Positions 43,348 through 50,761 of a DNA stretch of 52,667 nt are shown in pieces; within the stretch, counting starts at the first letter, position 1, and each line of letters starts with the position of its first letter. A program made the position numbers and the translations under genes. A model generated the notes under the pieces. The model had not been told where the DNA came from and did not search any database. It saw nothing but the letters and a program-made list of their open reading frames with translations. The stretch comes from a virus. The stretch spans positions 1 to 52,667 of the IMG/VR virus record IMGVR_UViG_3300008740_000012, one strand, 5' to 3'.

Positions 43348-43615
43348 CAATACATTTTTCACATCAAGACAATGGGATATCAAAAAACAATTGATTGACC
43401 AAACAGGGCACGCTGTCTATGCGATATTAGTTCTATTGCCTGTTCTCTTGATTCCAAACATAATTTTAGGAACAACAACATCAGCATTGGCATGTGGAAT
43501 AATTCGTGAATGGGAACAGTGGAGAAAAGCAGAAAGTCTTCATCTATTTGACAGAATCTTGGATGTTTGTTTCTTCGGTGTTGGTGGAATTATTATAGGA
43601 AGCATATTATCGTGA
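43337..43615 (+). CDS. Two-helix inner-membrane protein
   Basis: A 92-residue protein starting inside the end of the di-iron gene. After a polar N-terminus with D-I-K-K-Q-L-I-D-Q-T-G-H it has a long hydrophobic region (about 25-55), the charged segment R-E-W-E-Q-W-R-K, and a second helix (about 72-91). Size and topology resemble small phage membrane proteins such as class II holins, but no endolysin lies next to it. The stop overlaps the next start (GTGA). Confidence 0.5.
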   Translation: MPSNNTFFTSRQWDIKKQLIDQTGHAVYAILVLLPVLLIPNIILGTTTSALACGIIREWEQWRKAESLHLFDRILDVCFFGVGGIIIGSILS

Positions 43616-43788
43616 AGATAACAATTTTAACAATAATAATGTTTCTCTCTTTTGGGGCATGTACAACACCCACAACAGAAAACCCAACAAATCCAGAAGC
43701 AGATGATCCAATCATAGAAGGAGAAGAAGTGGTTGCTCCGATTGGGTGTCTTGTTTGGCAAATAAATGATCCAAATGCCGACTGCTAA
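43612..43788 (+). CDS. Small lipoprotein, GTG start
   Basis: A 58-residue protein starting at GTG in a GTGA overlap. The hydrophobic N-terminus ends L-S-F-G-A-C17, a plausible lipobox. A Pro/Asn/Glu-rich linker follows, and the C-terminus holds G-C-L-V-W-Q-I and a final Cys. The C-L-(V/I)-W-Q motif is shared with the lipoprotein at 41326. Candidate outer-membrane lipoprotein of an Rz1-type spanin or an exclusion factor. Confidence 0.55.
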   Translation: MKITILTIIMFLSFGACTTPTTENPTNPEADDPIIEGEEVVAPIGCLVWQINDPNADC

Positions 43789-44176
43789 TACAAATTACAT
43801 AGACGACACAATAGAAGTATTCAATAGAGTACATGCTGGGTTTAAGTATGTCACAGACGAGGTACAATATCCAGAGTCAATAGATGATTGGAGAATTCCC
43901 AAGGATTTTGATCGGGTCACAGGAGACTGTGATGATTTTGCCATTGCATGTAGAACTCTTCTCAAAGAGAAAGGTCACAAGCCTCGGCTTCTTTATTGTA
44001 GAGCCGAAACTGGAGAAGGGCATCTTATTTGCATATTAGGAAAAATGGCACTTGATAACAGAATGTTCAAGGCAGTGGAAATTACAGAATTAACTAGACG
44101 AGGTTACATTCTTATTTCAGTGAGTGGAACTGAGCCTGGAGAATATTGGCGAAGTGTAGAGGATGTTGTTATTTAA
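43766..44176 (+). CDS. Transglutaminase-like cysteine protease (BTLCP/LapG-like)
   Basis: A 136-residue protein with F-K-Y-V-T-D, D-D-W-R-I-P, catalytic C55 in T-G-D-C-D-D-F-A-I-A, H86 in G-E-G-H-L-I and probably D97. This matches bacterial transglutaminase-like cysteine proteinases, a group that includes LapG, which releases biofilm adhesins. It has no signal peptide, unlike LapG, so it would act in the cytoplasm or after lysis. It starts inside the lipoprotein gene (ATG at 43775 is an alternative). Its end overlaps the convergent minus-strand gene by 8 bases. Confidence 0.75.
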   Translation: MIQMPTANTNYIDDTIEVFNRVHAGFKYVTDEVQYPESIDDWRIPKDFDRVTGDCDDFAIACRTLLKEKGHKPRLLYCRAETGEGHLICILGKMALDNRMFKAVEITELTRRGYILISVSGTEPGEYWRSVEDVVI

Positions 44177-44759
44177 ATCCCATCTTCTTTAGTTTGGCAA
44201 TCGTGATACTACTGGCAGTATGATGTATTCCATGACCACCCTTTGCAGTAAATTCTCTAATATTCTTGTCATAATCGTCAATCAATAGAGTGGGTTTTTC
44301 ATTTATTACAGCATAGTCTTGTTTTTGTTCACGAAAGACTAGATGCACCTTTGCAGGTGCTACTTTTAGATTCTTTGCGACCCAAATCTCTTTTCCTTTT
44401 CTACTGAATCCTTTAGGGTCGCTTTTTGGTTTCTTATATGCAGACAGTATATGCACATCATACTTCTTGACAAAGTTCCATAACTTCTTTCCGTCTTTCA
44501 TCCAAGGAAGCTCTGCCCAAAACTTGGCACCTTCTGCGGCAACCATTCTGTGCAGTTCGTTGTTGGACACTTCTTGTGGAATCTGACCCTTTTTATTTGC
44601 CATTGACTTTCCGCGAGCCTTCCATGCTTGCATATCCAGCCCACCAGTCAATTTGGACACTCCTGCTTGTAAGTCTACCAGAACAGAGTCCAAGTCTAGC
44701 ATGATGACAGGTCGTTCTTCTGGAGCAACCTCATATAATATTTGATTATATGTTTTCAT
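44169..44759 (-). CDS. HAD-family 5'-nucleotidase-like protein with capsid-targeting-like N-terminus
   Basis: The ATG at 44759 was chosen because M-K-T-Y-N-Q-I-L-Y-E matches the leader of neighbouring genes; an upstream frame extends into the kinase gene. The 196-residue product has the HAD nucleophile motif I-M-L-D-L-D-S-V-L, H-I-L-S-A-Y (motif II) and L-L-I-D-D-Y (acidic motif). With D-Y-A-V and W-A-E-L-P-W this resembles 5'(3')-deoxyribonucleotidases. It may clear nucleotides. It is the last gene of a four-gene operon. Confidence 0.72.
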   Translation of the reverse strand: MKTYNQILYEVAPEERPVIMLDLDSVLVDLQAGVSKLTGGLDMQAWKARGKSMANKKGQIPQEVSNNELHRMVAAEGAKFWAELPWMKDGKKLWNFVKKYDVHILSAYKKPKSDPKGFSRKGKEIWVAKNLKVAPAKVHLVFREQKQDYAVINEKPTLLIDDYDKNIREFTAKGGHGIHHTASSITIAKLKKMGFK

Positions 44760-44763
44760 TATA

Positions 44764-45468
44764 TTAATTCTTATGTGGTTTGACGGTCTTGACTCCGCGC
44801 TGTTTCTTTTCTTTTTCGATCCACTGCTTTGCAATCTTATTTTGGTGGTCTTTCTTGACCCACTTAGAAACAAAACGATATCCTCTTACGGATGATTTGT
44901 TTAAATCTATTCCTTCGCTATTGTCAATAATTAATAAATCATTTTTAAAAAGAGATTGGAATTTTCCAATGTTGTTCTGGACTCCATTCCACATCTTTTT
45001 GACTTGTTCGTCTGGAAGTCTTCGCGAACGCATTCGATTTCTTTTCAGTGCAGTCTCTACATCTGTATTAACAAAGAGCATCATGGTATCATATCCAAGA
45101 TAATTAAGTGCAACTTTTTGTTTTCTTATCTTTTCATAGTCCTTTCCAGTTCCATCAATAATGAGTCCAAGTCTTCCGTTTAATGCAATCTCTTGTTTTT
45201 TTGCAGTAAGAGCTTTTGCTGATCCGCGAATTGATTGACCCTTTTCAGAAAAAATATCTTCTGGTGTTGTTTTCAAACCCGCTTTGGAGAGTGTGTATTC
45301 AAAGATATCATCAGAGTTAATTAGTTTCAACCCAAGAGCAGTGAGTGCCGTCTTTCCTGCGATGAAAGACTTCCCTGAACCGGGACCACCAGCCATGAAG
45401 ACTGCCTTAAAAATTGCAGGGTCGTTGATGCCTTCATTTATGTTATGATAATCTTTAAACGATTTCAT
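44764..45468 (-). CDS. P-loop kinase, zeta-toxin-like
   Basis: A 234-residue protein beginning M-K-S-F-K-D-Y-H-N-I-N-E/G, a capsid-targeting-like leader with an I-N-E/G cleavage site. Walker A is G-G-P-G-S-G-K-S (about 27-34); further motifs are I-N-S-D-D at the substrate site, L-I-I-D-G-T-G and R-N-R-M-R-S-R-R (Arg-rich lid). This fits the zeta-toxin/polynucleotide-kinase group of P-loop kinases. The substrate is unknown (UDP-sugar, nucleotide or RNA end). It overlaps the preceding stop by one base (TAATG). Confidence 0.72.
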   Translation of the reverse strand: MKSFKDYHNINEGINDPAIFKAVFMAGGPGSGKSFIAGKTALTALGLKLINSDDIFEYTLSKAGLKTTPEDIFSEKGQSIRGSAKALTAKKQEIALNGRLGLIIDGTGKDYEKIRKQKVALNYLGYDTMMLFVNTDVETALKRNRMRSRRLPDEQVKKMWNGVQNNIGKFQSLFKNDLLIIDNSEGIDLNKSSVRGYRFVSKWVKKDHQNKIAKQWIEKEKKQRGVKTVKPHKN

Positions 45469-45683
45469 TATATTCCTCCAACTTCTTTGCGGGCAGCAGA
45501 ATCAACATTTGTCTGACTCTTGGCCCATTTTTGTGCCTGAGCTTTGCTCTTGAATCCATCGGAAACCGGCATCCATTTATTACTTCCTACATGACCCATT
45601 ACATACCACAGTTTATTATGTGGGTTCTTTTCGACAATATACCTTGAGTCTGCTTCTGTTATATGTTGTCTAAATGATTTCAT
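45468..45683 (-). CDS. Small DUF2188-like protein with capsid-targeting-like N-terminus
   Basis: A 71-residue protein starting M-K-S-F-R-Q-H-I-T-E/A, then Y-I-V-E-K-N, L-W-Y-V-M-G-H, G-F-K-S-K-A-Q-A-Q-K-W-A. The strand-helix layout resembles DUF2188 proteins. The I-T-E/A site near residue 10 fits the gp21 cleavage rule closely. It starts at an ATGA overlap with the 50-residue gene upstream. Confidence 0.62.
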   Translation of the reverse strand: MKSFRQHITEADSRYIVEKNPHNKLWYVMGHVGSNKWMPVSDGFKSKAQAQKWAKSQTNVDSAARKEVGGI

Positions 45684-45832
45684 TTTTTACCCTTTTCTAT
45701 TTCCTCAAGTCTATCTGCAATGATATGGGCTGCTCGTTCAAATCCTTCAATGATTGCATTGGCTTGTCGAACCCCAAGCGTATCAATTGATTTTACGATT
45801 GCGTCAACAATTCCTGAATCAAAGAAACTCAT
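45680..45832 (-). CDS. 50-residue helical protein, first gene of minus-strand late operon
   Basis: This short frame begins with ATG at 45832, six bases after AGGAG on the minus strand, and ends TGA overlapping the next start (ATGA). The product (M-S-F-F-D-S-G-I-V-D-A-I-V ... Lys-rich end) is an amphipathic helical protein without cysteines. The ribosome-binding site, the coupling and the late promoter immediately upstream make it a credible gene. Function unknown. Confidence 0.65.
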   Translation of the reverse strand: MSFFDSGIVDAIVKSIDTLGVRQANAIIEGFERAAHIIADRLEEIEKGKK

Positions 45833-45842
45833 AATTGTCTCC

Positions 45843-45869
45843 TATTTATATGAAGTATTTATATAAATA
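45843..45869. promoter_or_regulatory. Divergent overlapping late promoters
   Basis: The palindrome TATTTATATAAATA (45856-45869) contains TATAAATA on both strands: plus at 45862-45869 (22 bases before the SNase gene) and minus at 45863-45856 (23 bases before the 50-residue gene). A second minus-strand TATAAATA lies at 45850-45843. The arrangement is suited to bidirectional late transcription by gp55 polymerase. Confidence 0.75.
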
Positions 45870-45891
45870 ATATTATTGGAGGAATATCAAT

Positions 45892-46236
45892 ATGCATGAA
45901 TATAATGCCGATGTAATAAGCGTATATGATGGAGACACAATTCGCGTTGATATAGACCTTGGATTTGGTGTTTGGTTGAGAAATCAGTCCATTCGTTTAC
46001 TCGGAATTGATGCTCCAGAAGTTCGTGGAGAAGAAAAGGATGCCGGAATTGTGGCAAGAGATCGACTGATTGAATTACTCGAACATAATAATAATAAATG
46101 TATAATTAAAACATATAAATCTGTCAAAAGAGGAAAGTATGGAAGAATTCTTGTTGAGGTGTTTACTGACCCAGATTCCAAATCTTTGAACAAGGTCTTG
46201 ATTGATGAGGGTCTTGCAGACAGATATATGGAATGA
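45892..46236 (+). CDS. Staphylococcal-nuclease-like thermonuclease
   Basis: A 114-residue SNase-domain protein: V-Y-D-G-D-T-I-R-V-D-I-D-L-G-F (calcium-binding Asp residues), I-R-L-L-G-I-D-A-P-E-V-R-G (catalytic Arg, Asp, Glu), and K-Y-G-R-I-L-V-E-V with the second Arg. It has no signal peptide. It is expressed from the divergent late promoter. Possible roles are host DNA degradation or DNA trimming. Confidence 0.9.
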   Translation: MHEYNADVISVYDGDTIRVDIDLGFGVWLRNQSIRLLGIDAPEVRGEEKDAGIVARDRLIELLEHNNNKCIIKTYKSVKRGKYGRILVEVFTDPDSKSLNKVLIDEGLADRYME

Positions 46237-46244
46237 TTAATTTT

Positions 46245-46252
46245 GCTAAATA
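46245..46252 (+). promoter_or_regulatory. Possible late promoter variant GCTAAATA
   Basis: Two mismatches from TATAAATA, 39 bases before the next gene. A small hairpin (GGTTGT/ACAACC, 46260-46277) follows in the leader. Confidence 0.25.
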
Positions 46253-46291
46253 ATAAAGAGGTTGTATAGTCACAACCAAGGAGAAAAGGTC

Positions 46292-46798
46292 ATGAAGTTT
46301 TCAGGCGCAAAAGTAAATGCATTTTATACGGCAGACCAACAAATGCGCGAGTCTATTCGACAGGATGTTCTTGCAGAAAGATATGTTGATCTTCAGCAGG
46401 AGATGAAAAATCTTGAGAACTTGTTGAATATTTCAGAAGAAGAGAGGAATGAAGATCTTTTTGAAATTAATGACATTCTCTTTAATATCATTGAAATGTT
46501 GGTCCCCGAATTAACAGAAGAAATGACCGAAAATCTTGATGAACAAGAAGATAGTTCTTCTTTTGATGCAAGACAAACTGCCCGAAAAGATCGTATTAAA
46601 AAACGAGAAAATGATGCAATTGAGGTTTCAAAGAAAAAGGAAGAATTGGTTCGGGCAAAGAGTGACATTTCAGTGGCAAGACTTGGTTTAAGAGCAGCAG
46701 GAACACCACAAGCAAAAATAGCAGCAGGTGAAAAGCTCCGTAAGGCTCGTGGAAAATTAGCAGTTGCAGGAATTAAAGTAGATGCAGCAAAGGATTAA
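46292..46798 (+). CDS. Charged helical hypothetical protein
   Basis: The ATG at 46292 lies 10 bases after AAGGAG; an upstream TTG frame would run through the hairpin leader. The 168-residue product has an acidic N-terminal half and a Lys/Arg/Ala-rich C-terminal half, both helical. No family recognised. It resembles core- or scaffold-type phage proteins in composition only. Confidence 0.5.
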   Translation: MKFSGAKVNAFYTADQQMRESIRQDVLAERYVDLQQEMKNLENLLNISEEERNEDLFEINDILFNIIEMLVPELTEEMTENLDEQEDSSSFDARQTARKDRIKKRENDAIEVSKKKEELVRAKSDISVARLGLRAAGTPQAKIAAGEKLRKARGKLAVAGIKVDAAKD

Positions 46799-46806
46799 TA
46801 AAAAAA

Positions 46807-47112
46807 ATGGTAATATCATTTAAAAAGTATTTGAACGAAAATTATGAGTTCATGCTACCAGATTATCCCACACAAGTTCCTCCAAAGGATGATCCAAGAG
46901 GTGATTGGATTACTGGTGATTCGCCAAAAGGTATCGACTTTCCTATTGATGGAAATGTAAAAGGAATAGAAAATACAAAAAACATTTTAAACAAAGCATC
47001 TTCTGTAATTGCCAAGGAAAGAGAATTGCAGAAAAAAGCAAAACCAGAAATTTTTCCTCTTGCACATAAAACATATAAAGTAATGGTGTCAAATAAAAAA
47101 ATAAAAGGGTGA
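46807..47112 (+). CDS. Hypothetical protein with capsid-targeting-like N-terminus
   Basis: A 101-residue protein starting M-V-I-S-F-K-K-Y-L-N-E/N; the S-F-K-K-Y-L-N-E core resembles the leader of other late accessory genes here. The body is Pro/Asp-rich, then basic. It starts without a strong ribosome-binding site. Function unknown. Confidence 0.5.
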   Translation: MVISFKKYLNENYEFMLPDYPTQVPPKDDPRGDWITGDSPKGIDFPIDGNVKGIENTKNILNKASSVIAKERELQKKAKPEIFPLAHKTYKVMVSNKKIKG

Positions 47113-47118
47113 TAAATA
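47111..47118 (+). promoter_or_regulatory. Possible late promoter variant GATAAATA
   Basis: One mismatch from TATAAATA, 106 bases upstream of the 47225 structural gene. It overlaps the start of a 43-residue frame. Confidence 0.35.
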
Positions 47119-47249
47119 TGAAATATATAATTGGCGGTTGTATTATATCTTTAATGGTTTTAACTTGTTCCACACCAGCCAAAGCTTATAATGATGATAA
47201 CAAGATATCTTTTAAGGAGATGAAATGGCAAAAAATATCGGAGATGTAG
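47118..47249 (+). CDS. Possible 43-residue secreted peptide
   Basis: The frame from the ATG at 47118 gives a basic start, a hydrophobic core (4-16, with L-M-V-L-T-C) and an A-K-A-type signal peptidase site, then a short polar tail. It overlaps the next gene by 25 bases. There is no clear ribosome-binding site, so it may instead be the leader of the next gene. Confidence 0.35.
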   Translation: MKYIIGGCIISLMVLTCSTPAKAYNDDNKISFKEMKWQKISEM

Positions 47250-47593
47250 ATGCAACTTATCCTCCAAAGCATGATTGGACTACAACACCAAATGATGCAT
47301 TCAATGAGCGAAGAGAGGAGCTAGACAGTCCTGCTTCATCGGCTTTTCCAATTACTCCAAGTCAAGGATTACTTCCGACAACTGTTCGTAGTTTATATAT
47401 TGGCGGGTCTGGAAATGTTTTCTGTCGCATGGCAGCAGGAAACACAATGTATCAACAAGCCAATGCGTTTTTCTATAATGTTGGTGCAGGAACAGTTCTT
47501 CCTATTCGTGTGGATGGGGTTTTTGATACGAATAGTACAGATGGTGATATTTCCCAGAACACCACTGCAACATTCATTGTAGGACTCTTTTAA
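47225..47593 (+). CDS. Spike-base-type virion protein
   Basis: A 122-residue beta-rich protein with D-S-P-A-S-S-A-F-P-I-T-P-S, T-T-V-R-S-L-Y-I-G-G-S-G-N-V and G-T-V-L-P-I-R-V. I associate this pattern with spike base proteins of gene transfer agents and related tail proteins. AAGGAG lies upstream. It opens the second structural block, ahead of a glycine-rich adhesin. Confidence 0.6.
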   Translation: MAKNIGDVDATYPPKHDWTTTPNDAFNERREELDSPASSAFPITPSQGLLPTTVRSLYIGGSGNVFCRMAAGNTMYQQANAFFYNVGAGTVLPIRVDGVFDTNSTDGDISQNTTATFIVGLF

Positions 47594-47612
47594 CACCTAA
47601 AGGAGTTCACAT

Positions 47613-48311
47613 ATGAAACTTTCATCAGGTTTGGGTCTTCCTTCTGTTGCACAATCATTTAATGCAAAGGGCGTGATGGGTCCATATATATGGGCACATA
47701 ATGCAGTTGGTGAAACGATAACTCTCGGTGGAGATAACCCACTCAAAAACCCGTCAAATATCACTCTAGGAAACGTTTCAACCGGAGTGTCCTTAAATCA
47801 GGGAAGTAGTGATGCAGTTTTTCGATTTTGGGAAGCAAATTCTTCAAAAACTTCTGGGCTATTAAATGAAGTTGATACCAACCGAGGAAGATATCTGCAC
47901 ATTGTCATAAGTTTTACTGGGCCAGGAACAGCACAGGGGACTGTTAAAAAAAATAATCATTTATGGTGGTATGCTGGATCAGGCGGGACTGATGATTACG
48001 GTCCATTGGATTCTTTTAATGGCGGGCTTGGTCATCAACCAGTTGCTTCAACGTCAAACGAAGTACATATGAATGGCTCAACAATTGTTCGTGGGCATAC
48101 TACTATTTTGGTTTATGATATGCAGGGTTCAACATTGGTGCCGGGAGCATCAACTACTGAAACATGGGGATCTAATGCCGACCCAATTATGCTCGAATTA
48201 TCTTTTAATAATGATTCTGCTGTAACCAGTATTTATCATGGAATGGTTCTTTCTGATAGAGTTCTTACACATATTCCTCTTCCAATAAGAACTGACATTG
48301 CTTTGGGATAA
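47613..48311 (+). CDS. Structural hypothetical protein
   Basis: A 232-residue protein preceded by AAAGGAG. It is rich in Ser, Thr, Gly and Asn with alternating beta-like hydrophobics, N-K-N-H-L-W-W-Y, and an N-terminus M-K-L-S-S-G-L-G-L-P-S. No membrane or enzymatic motif. Its place between a spike-base protein and an adhesin suggests a virion role, for example a lectin-like or collar/fibre part. Confidence 0.55.
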   Translation: MKLSSGLGLPSVAQSFNAKGVMGPYIWAHNAVGETITLGGDNPLKNPSNITLGNVSTGVSLNQGSSDAVFRFWEANSSKTSGLLNEVDTNRGRYLHIVISFTGPGTAQGTVKKNNHLWWYAGSGGTDDYGPLDSFNGGLGHQPVASTSNEVHMNGSTIVRGHTTILVYDMQGSTLVPGASTTETWGSNADPIMLELSFNNDSAVTSIYHGMVLSDRVLTHIPLPIRTDIALG

Positions 48312-48317
48312 TTTTTT

Positions 48318-49514
48318 ATGTCTCTTTCGTTAATTCCTGTGACAACAAGAAGACCTAGAACTCCCTGGTACAGAACTGAAACACGAAAAAAAATAGTTCC
48401 TACTCCAACAAGATTTTCAATTACGCTTGATGTTCGTGACCATTCACTTTTATCTTCATCTGAAAATGGAACTATTGGAAGTCTTAATAATGATGGAAAA
48501 TATTATATAATTGATTTTCCTTCAAGTTGGGTTGACCATGAATCTGATCAATCTTCGGTTGGGCCTTTGGGTGATCCATTTTCATCTTTTAGAACTTCAA
48601 CATCTCCAGTACAAAATACAACAACTGGTTTATATTTTATGCCAGTCATTACGGCAAATTTAGACATTACAATTAATATTCCAAAAGGAGTAGTTCTTGG
48701 TTCTAATGTGACATTCTTTACTCTCAGAAATCCATGTTTAAACTTTGGGTTTTCAGGAAATTATTCTGGGGGAGATATAGTTGACCTTGATAATAAACCT
48801 TGGTTTACAACTTTTTCAAAAACTGCCTGTGCTGGTGCAATTATAACCATTAATAATACTGGAAATTGTCATGGTGGCGGCGGGGCTGGCGGAACGGGTT
48901 CTGGTGGTTTTGATGTGAAAACTGGATGGTTTGCCGGTGGCGGTGGGGGTGGTGGCGCAGGATTGACGGCTGGCGGCGGCGGCACGGTTTATAATAATGG
49001 TAATCCTGGGAGTGCTGGTTCTTTTCCACATACCGGAGGTTCTGGTGGTGCTCAAAAAGTAGGCATGACATCGGGTTCACAAGGCTCTACTGTACAACCT
49101 ACTGCTGGGCATCAAGGTGGTCCCGTATTTGTAAATTGGAATCCTGCTCGGTATAGAGAAGATTCAACTGTATTTGCAGATACTCCAGTGTTTATTATTA
49201 ATAATAATAATGATGGAGACAATACTAGCGGCTATCTTTATGGTGGCGGCGGTGGCGGCGGCGGCGGTGGTGGTGCCGGAGGAACAGGTGGAGGAAAAAC
49301 TTCAGGAACTGCGGTTGGAGGCCAAGCAGGGTCTAGTGGAGGTGCCGGAAGTGGAGGTGCTTCTGGAATATCTGGAGCATCAGGGGGTGTTGGTGGAAAA
49401 ATATTTGATAATGAACGTTTTGGTATTTCAAATGGAGGAACTTTTACCTTAAACAATTCTCATGATACAGGAAACAATCAAGTTACTGTTCAAGGAAGTG
49501 ATGGAACTTGGTAA
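48318..49514 (+). CDS. Glycine-rich adhesin-type protein, stand-alone paralogue of the large fibre C-terminus
   Basis: A 398-residue protein. Residues about 30-180 carry the motifs L-D-V-R-D, G-K-Y-Y-I-I-D-F-P, I-N-I-P-K-G-V, N-P-C, then I-T-I-N-N-T-G. These occur in the same order in the 1,247-residue fibre. Residues about 190-380 form long Gly runs separated by short polar segments, as in glycine-rich receptor-binding tips of T4-like phages (S16 gp38 type). It probably caps a fibre. The poly-Gly codons are mixed GGT/GGC, making the DNA locally G-rich and repeat-prone. Confidence 0.68.
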   Translation: MSLSLIPVTTRRPRTPWYRTETRKKIVPTPTRFSITLDVRDHSLLSSSENGTIGSLNNDGKYYIIDFPSSWVDHESDQSSVGPLGDPFSSFRTSTSPVQNTTTGLYFMPVITANLDITINIPKGVVLGSNVTFFTLRNPCLNFGFSGNYSGGDIVDLDNKPWFTTFSKTACAGAIITINNTGNCHGGGGAGGTGSGGFDVKTGWFAGGGGGGGAGLTAGGGGTVYNNGNPGSAGSFPHTGGSGGAQKVGMTSGSQGSTVQPTAGHQGGPVFVNWNPARYREDSTVFADTPVFIINNNNDGDNTSGYLYGGGGGGGGGGGAGGTGGGKTSGTAVGGQAGSSGGAGSGGASGISGASGGVGGKIFDNERFGISNGGTFTLNNSHDTGNNQVTVQGSDGTW

Positions 49515-49529
49515 ATAAAAGGAAATTAT

Positions 49530-49781
49530 ATGAGTATTTCAATTAAAATACACGATACTGATTTAGTAGCTCAAACCTGTGTTGTGACTATTAAAGATAA
49601 TGATGTGACTGTTATTGATAAAAAAAATATTGGATTACAGCTTGATGAGAATGGAGCTTTTGATACAAACTATATAATACAAGATGCCAAGTTAAGGATA
49701 AAAGATATCAGACTTGCAAATACTGAAAATGATGTTGTAGTGACAGGACATCCTTCACCAGTTTTGTTTACAGGAGAATAG
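49530..49781 (+). CDS. Small adhesin-associated protein, paralogue of the 10378 gene
   Basis: An 83-residue protein with T-I-K-D-N-D and D-K-K-N-I-G-L-Q-L-D-E-N-G, the same order and spacing as in the 74-residue protein at 10378. It follows the glycine-rich adhesin by 15 bases, mirroring the first cluster, and has a short extra C-terminus. A conserved partner, assembly factor or small virion subunit of the adhesin is likely. Confidence 0.68.
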   Translation: MSISIKIHDTDLVAQTCVVTIKDNDVTVIDKKNIGLQLDENGAFDTNYIIQDAKLRIKDIRLANTENDVVVTGHPSPVLFTGE

Positions 49782-49789
49782 AAAATATT

Positions 49790-50248
49790 ATGTCAAGTGT
49801 CTATGTGACAAAAGACGAATATAGTCTGTACCTGACGAATATGTTAGAAGCAGGAGAACAAATTCAATATGATTGGTCATTGTCTAAATCATATACTATG
49901 GTTACTGCAAAGGGAAAGTCAAATCTTATTTTATCTTCTTCTAATATGCCTCATGTCTGTGTGGCAATTGGTCTGCATCGAATTCCTCCAGGCGAAAGTT
50001 TAACTGTGTCTGCAACAGAACAGACTATTTTTATTTGTCCATTTCTTTTGGACGATGATGTGTCAATGAATGAATTGTTTCCAACCACATCTACTTTAAC
50101 TTCATTGCGTGCTAGTTCTTCCTATTTAAATCCAACAACAGATAATGGTGTAGAAGACCATGTGGAATTGGATTATGGTTCATCGGGAAATACAGTATTT
50201 ACTTTGTCTGATTTAGATGCAGCAGTTCTTGGAGGGCTTTCATCATGA
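49790..50248 (+). CDS. Adhesin-associated beta protein, paralogue of the 50762 gene
   Basis: A 152-residue protein. N-M-L-E-A-G-E-Q-I-Q-Y-D-W-S and I-F-I-C-P-F-L-L-D-D-D-V-S-M parallel N-M-V-D-P-G-E-T-I-N-Y-D-W-S and Y-C-I-S-L-F-R-V-D-D-D-N-V-M in the 147-residue protein at 50762. The turn-rich G-x-x-x-x-Y-D-W pattern is cupin-like. The metal-ligand histidines of enzymatic cupins are not obvious, so it is more likely structural. It overlaps the next gene (ATGA). Confidence 0.55.
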   Translation: MSSVYVTKDEYSLYLTNMLEAGEQIQYDWSLSKSYTMVTAKGKSNLILSSSNMPHVCVAIGLHRIPPGESLTVSATEQTIFICPFLLDDDVSMNELFPTTSTLTSLRASSSYLNPTTDNGVEDHVELDYGSSGNTVFTLSDLDAAVLGGLSS

Positions 50249-50724
50249 GAAAGCTAAAAACAATTTCAACACAAGACCATTTAATTCATGTTATTGAGGT
50301 AACTTCGGGTAATACTGACCTTGCTTGTGGTTTATCTGAAAGTAAAGTGCAGCTAGATGAAATAATGACTGTTTTTTATGCAGAAGGTTCATTGAACCAT
50401 TTCACCAAAGAAAATCTTTCTGATAACTGGACACTACGAGGAAATACGAGTTCACCATTATGGGCATTTTCAAAGCCGGGGGATTGGTTTCGAGGCGCAG
50501 TATCTACAGAACCTATGGTGATGATTACATTTATTCCAAAAATAAATGATTATTCTTCACCAGAATTGAATTATTTGAATGATGTGGATGTTGAAAACAT
50601 AGACAGAGAATCTTATTTGGAACTTGGGACTGCCAATATGCAAAAACAAATGAACCCAAATACATATGAAGAACTCGATGATGTGCTCGATGATGAAGTG
50701 TCTGATGAAGTTGTTTTTGAATAA
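50245..50724 (+). CDS. Adhesin-associated protein, distant relative of the 10599 gene
   Basis: A 159-residue protein starting in an ATGA overlap. Its central F-Y-A-E-G-S-L-N, N-W, S-P-L and G-A-V-S-T can be lined up with the 177-residue protein at 10599. The C-terminus is very acidic (about 140-159), likely disordered. It sits in the duplicated adhesin module; its function is not known. Confidence 0.5.
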   Translation: MRKLKTISTQDHLIHVIEVTSGNTDLACGLSESKVQLDEIMTVFYAEGSLNHFTKENLSDNWTLRGNTSSPLWAFSKPGDWFRGAVSTEPMVMITFIPKINDYSSPELNYLNDVDVENIDRESYLELGTANMQKQMNPNTYEELDDVLDDEVSDEVVFE

Positions 50725-50735
50725 GTGTGTAATTA

Positions 50736-50743
50736 TATAAATA
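50736..50743 (+). promoter_or_regulatory. Late promoter TATAAATA before the 50762 gene
   Basis: An exact TATAAATA 12 bases after the preceding stop and 18 bases before the next start, followed by AAGAGGGAAG. Confidence 0.72.
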
Positions 50744-50761
50744 AAGAGGGAAGAAGATAAT

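Noticed and set aside
43337-43615. Firm call of a holin
   Set aside because: Topology is compatible, but no endolysin or typical lysis operon is next to it, so it stays an unnamed membrane protein.
49238-49456. Minus-strand Pro/Ala-rich frame opposite the glycine-rich adhesin
   Set aside because: Same antisense artefact of poly-Gly coding; no start signals or promoter.
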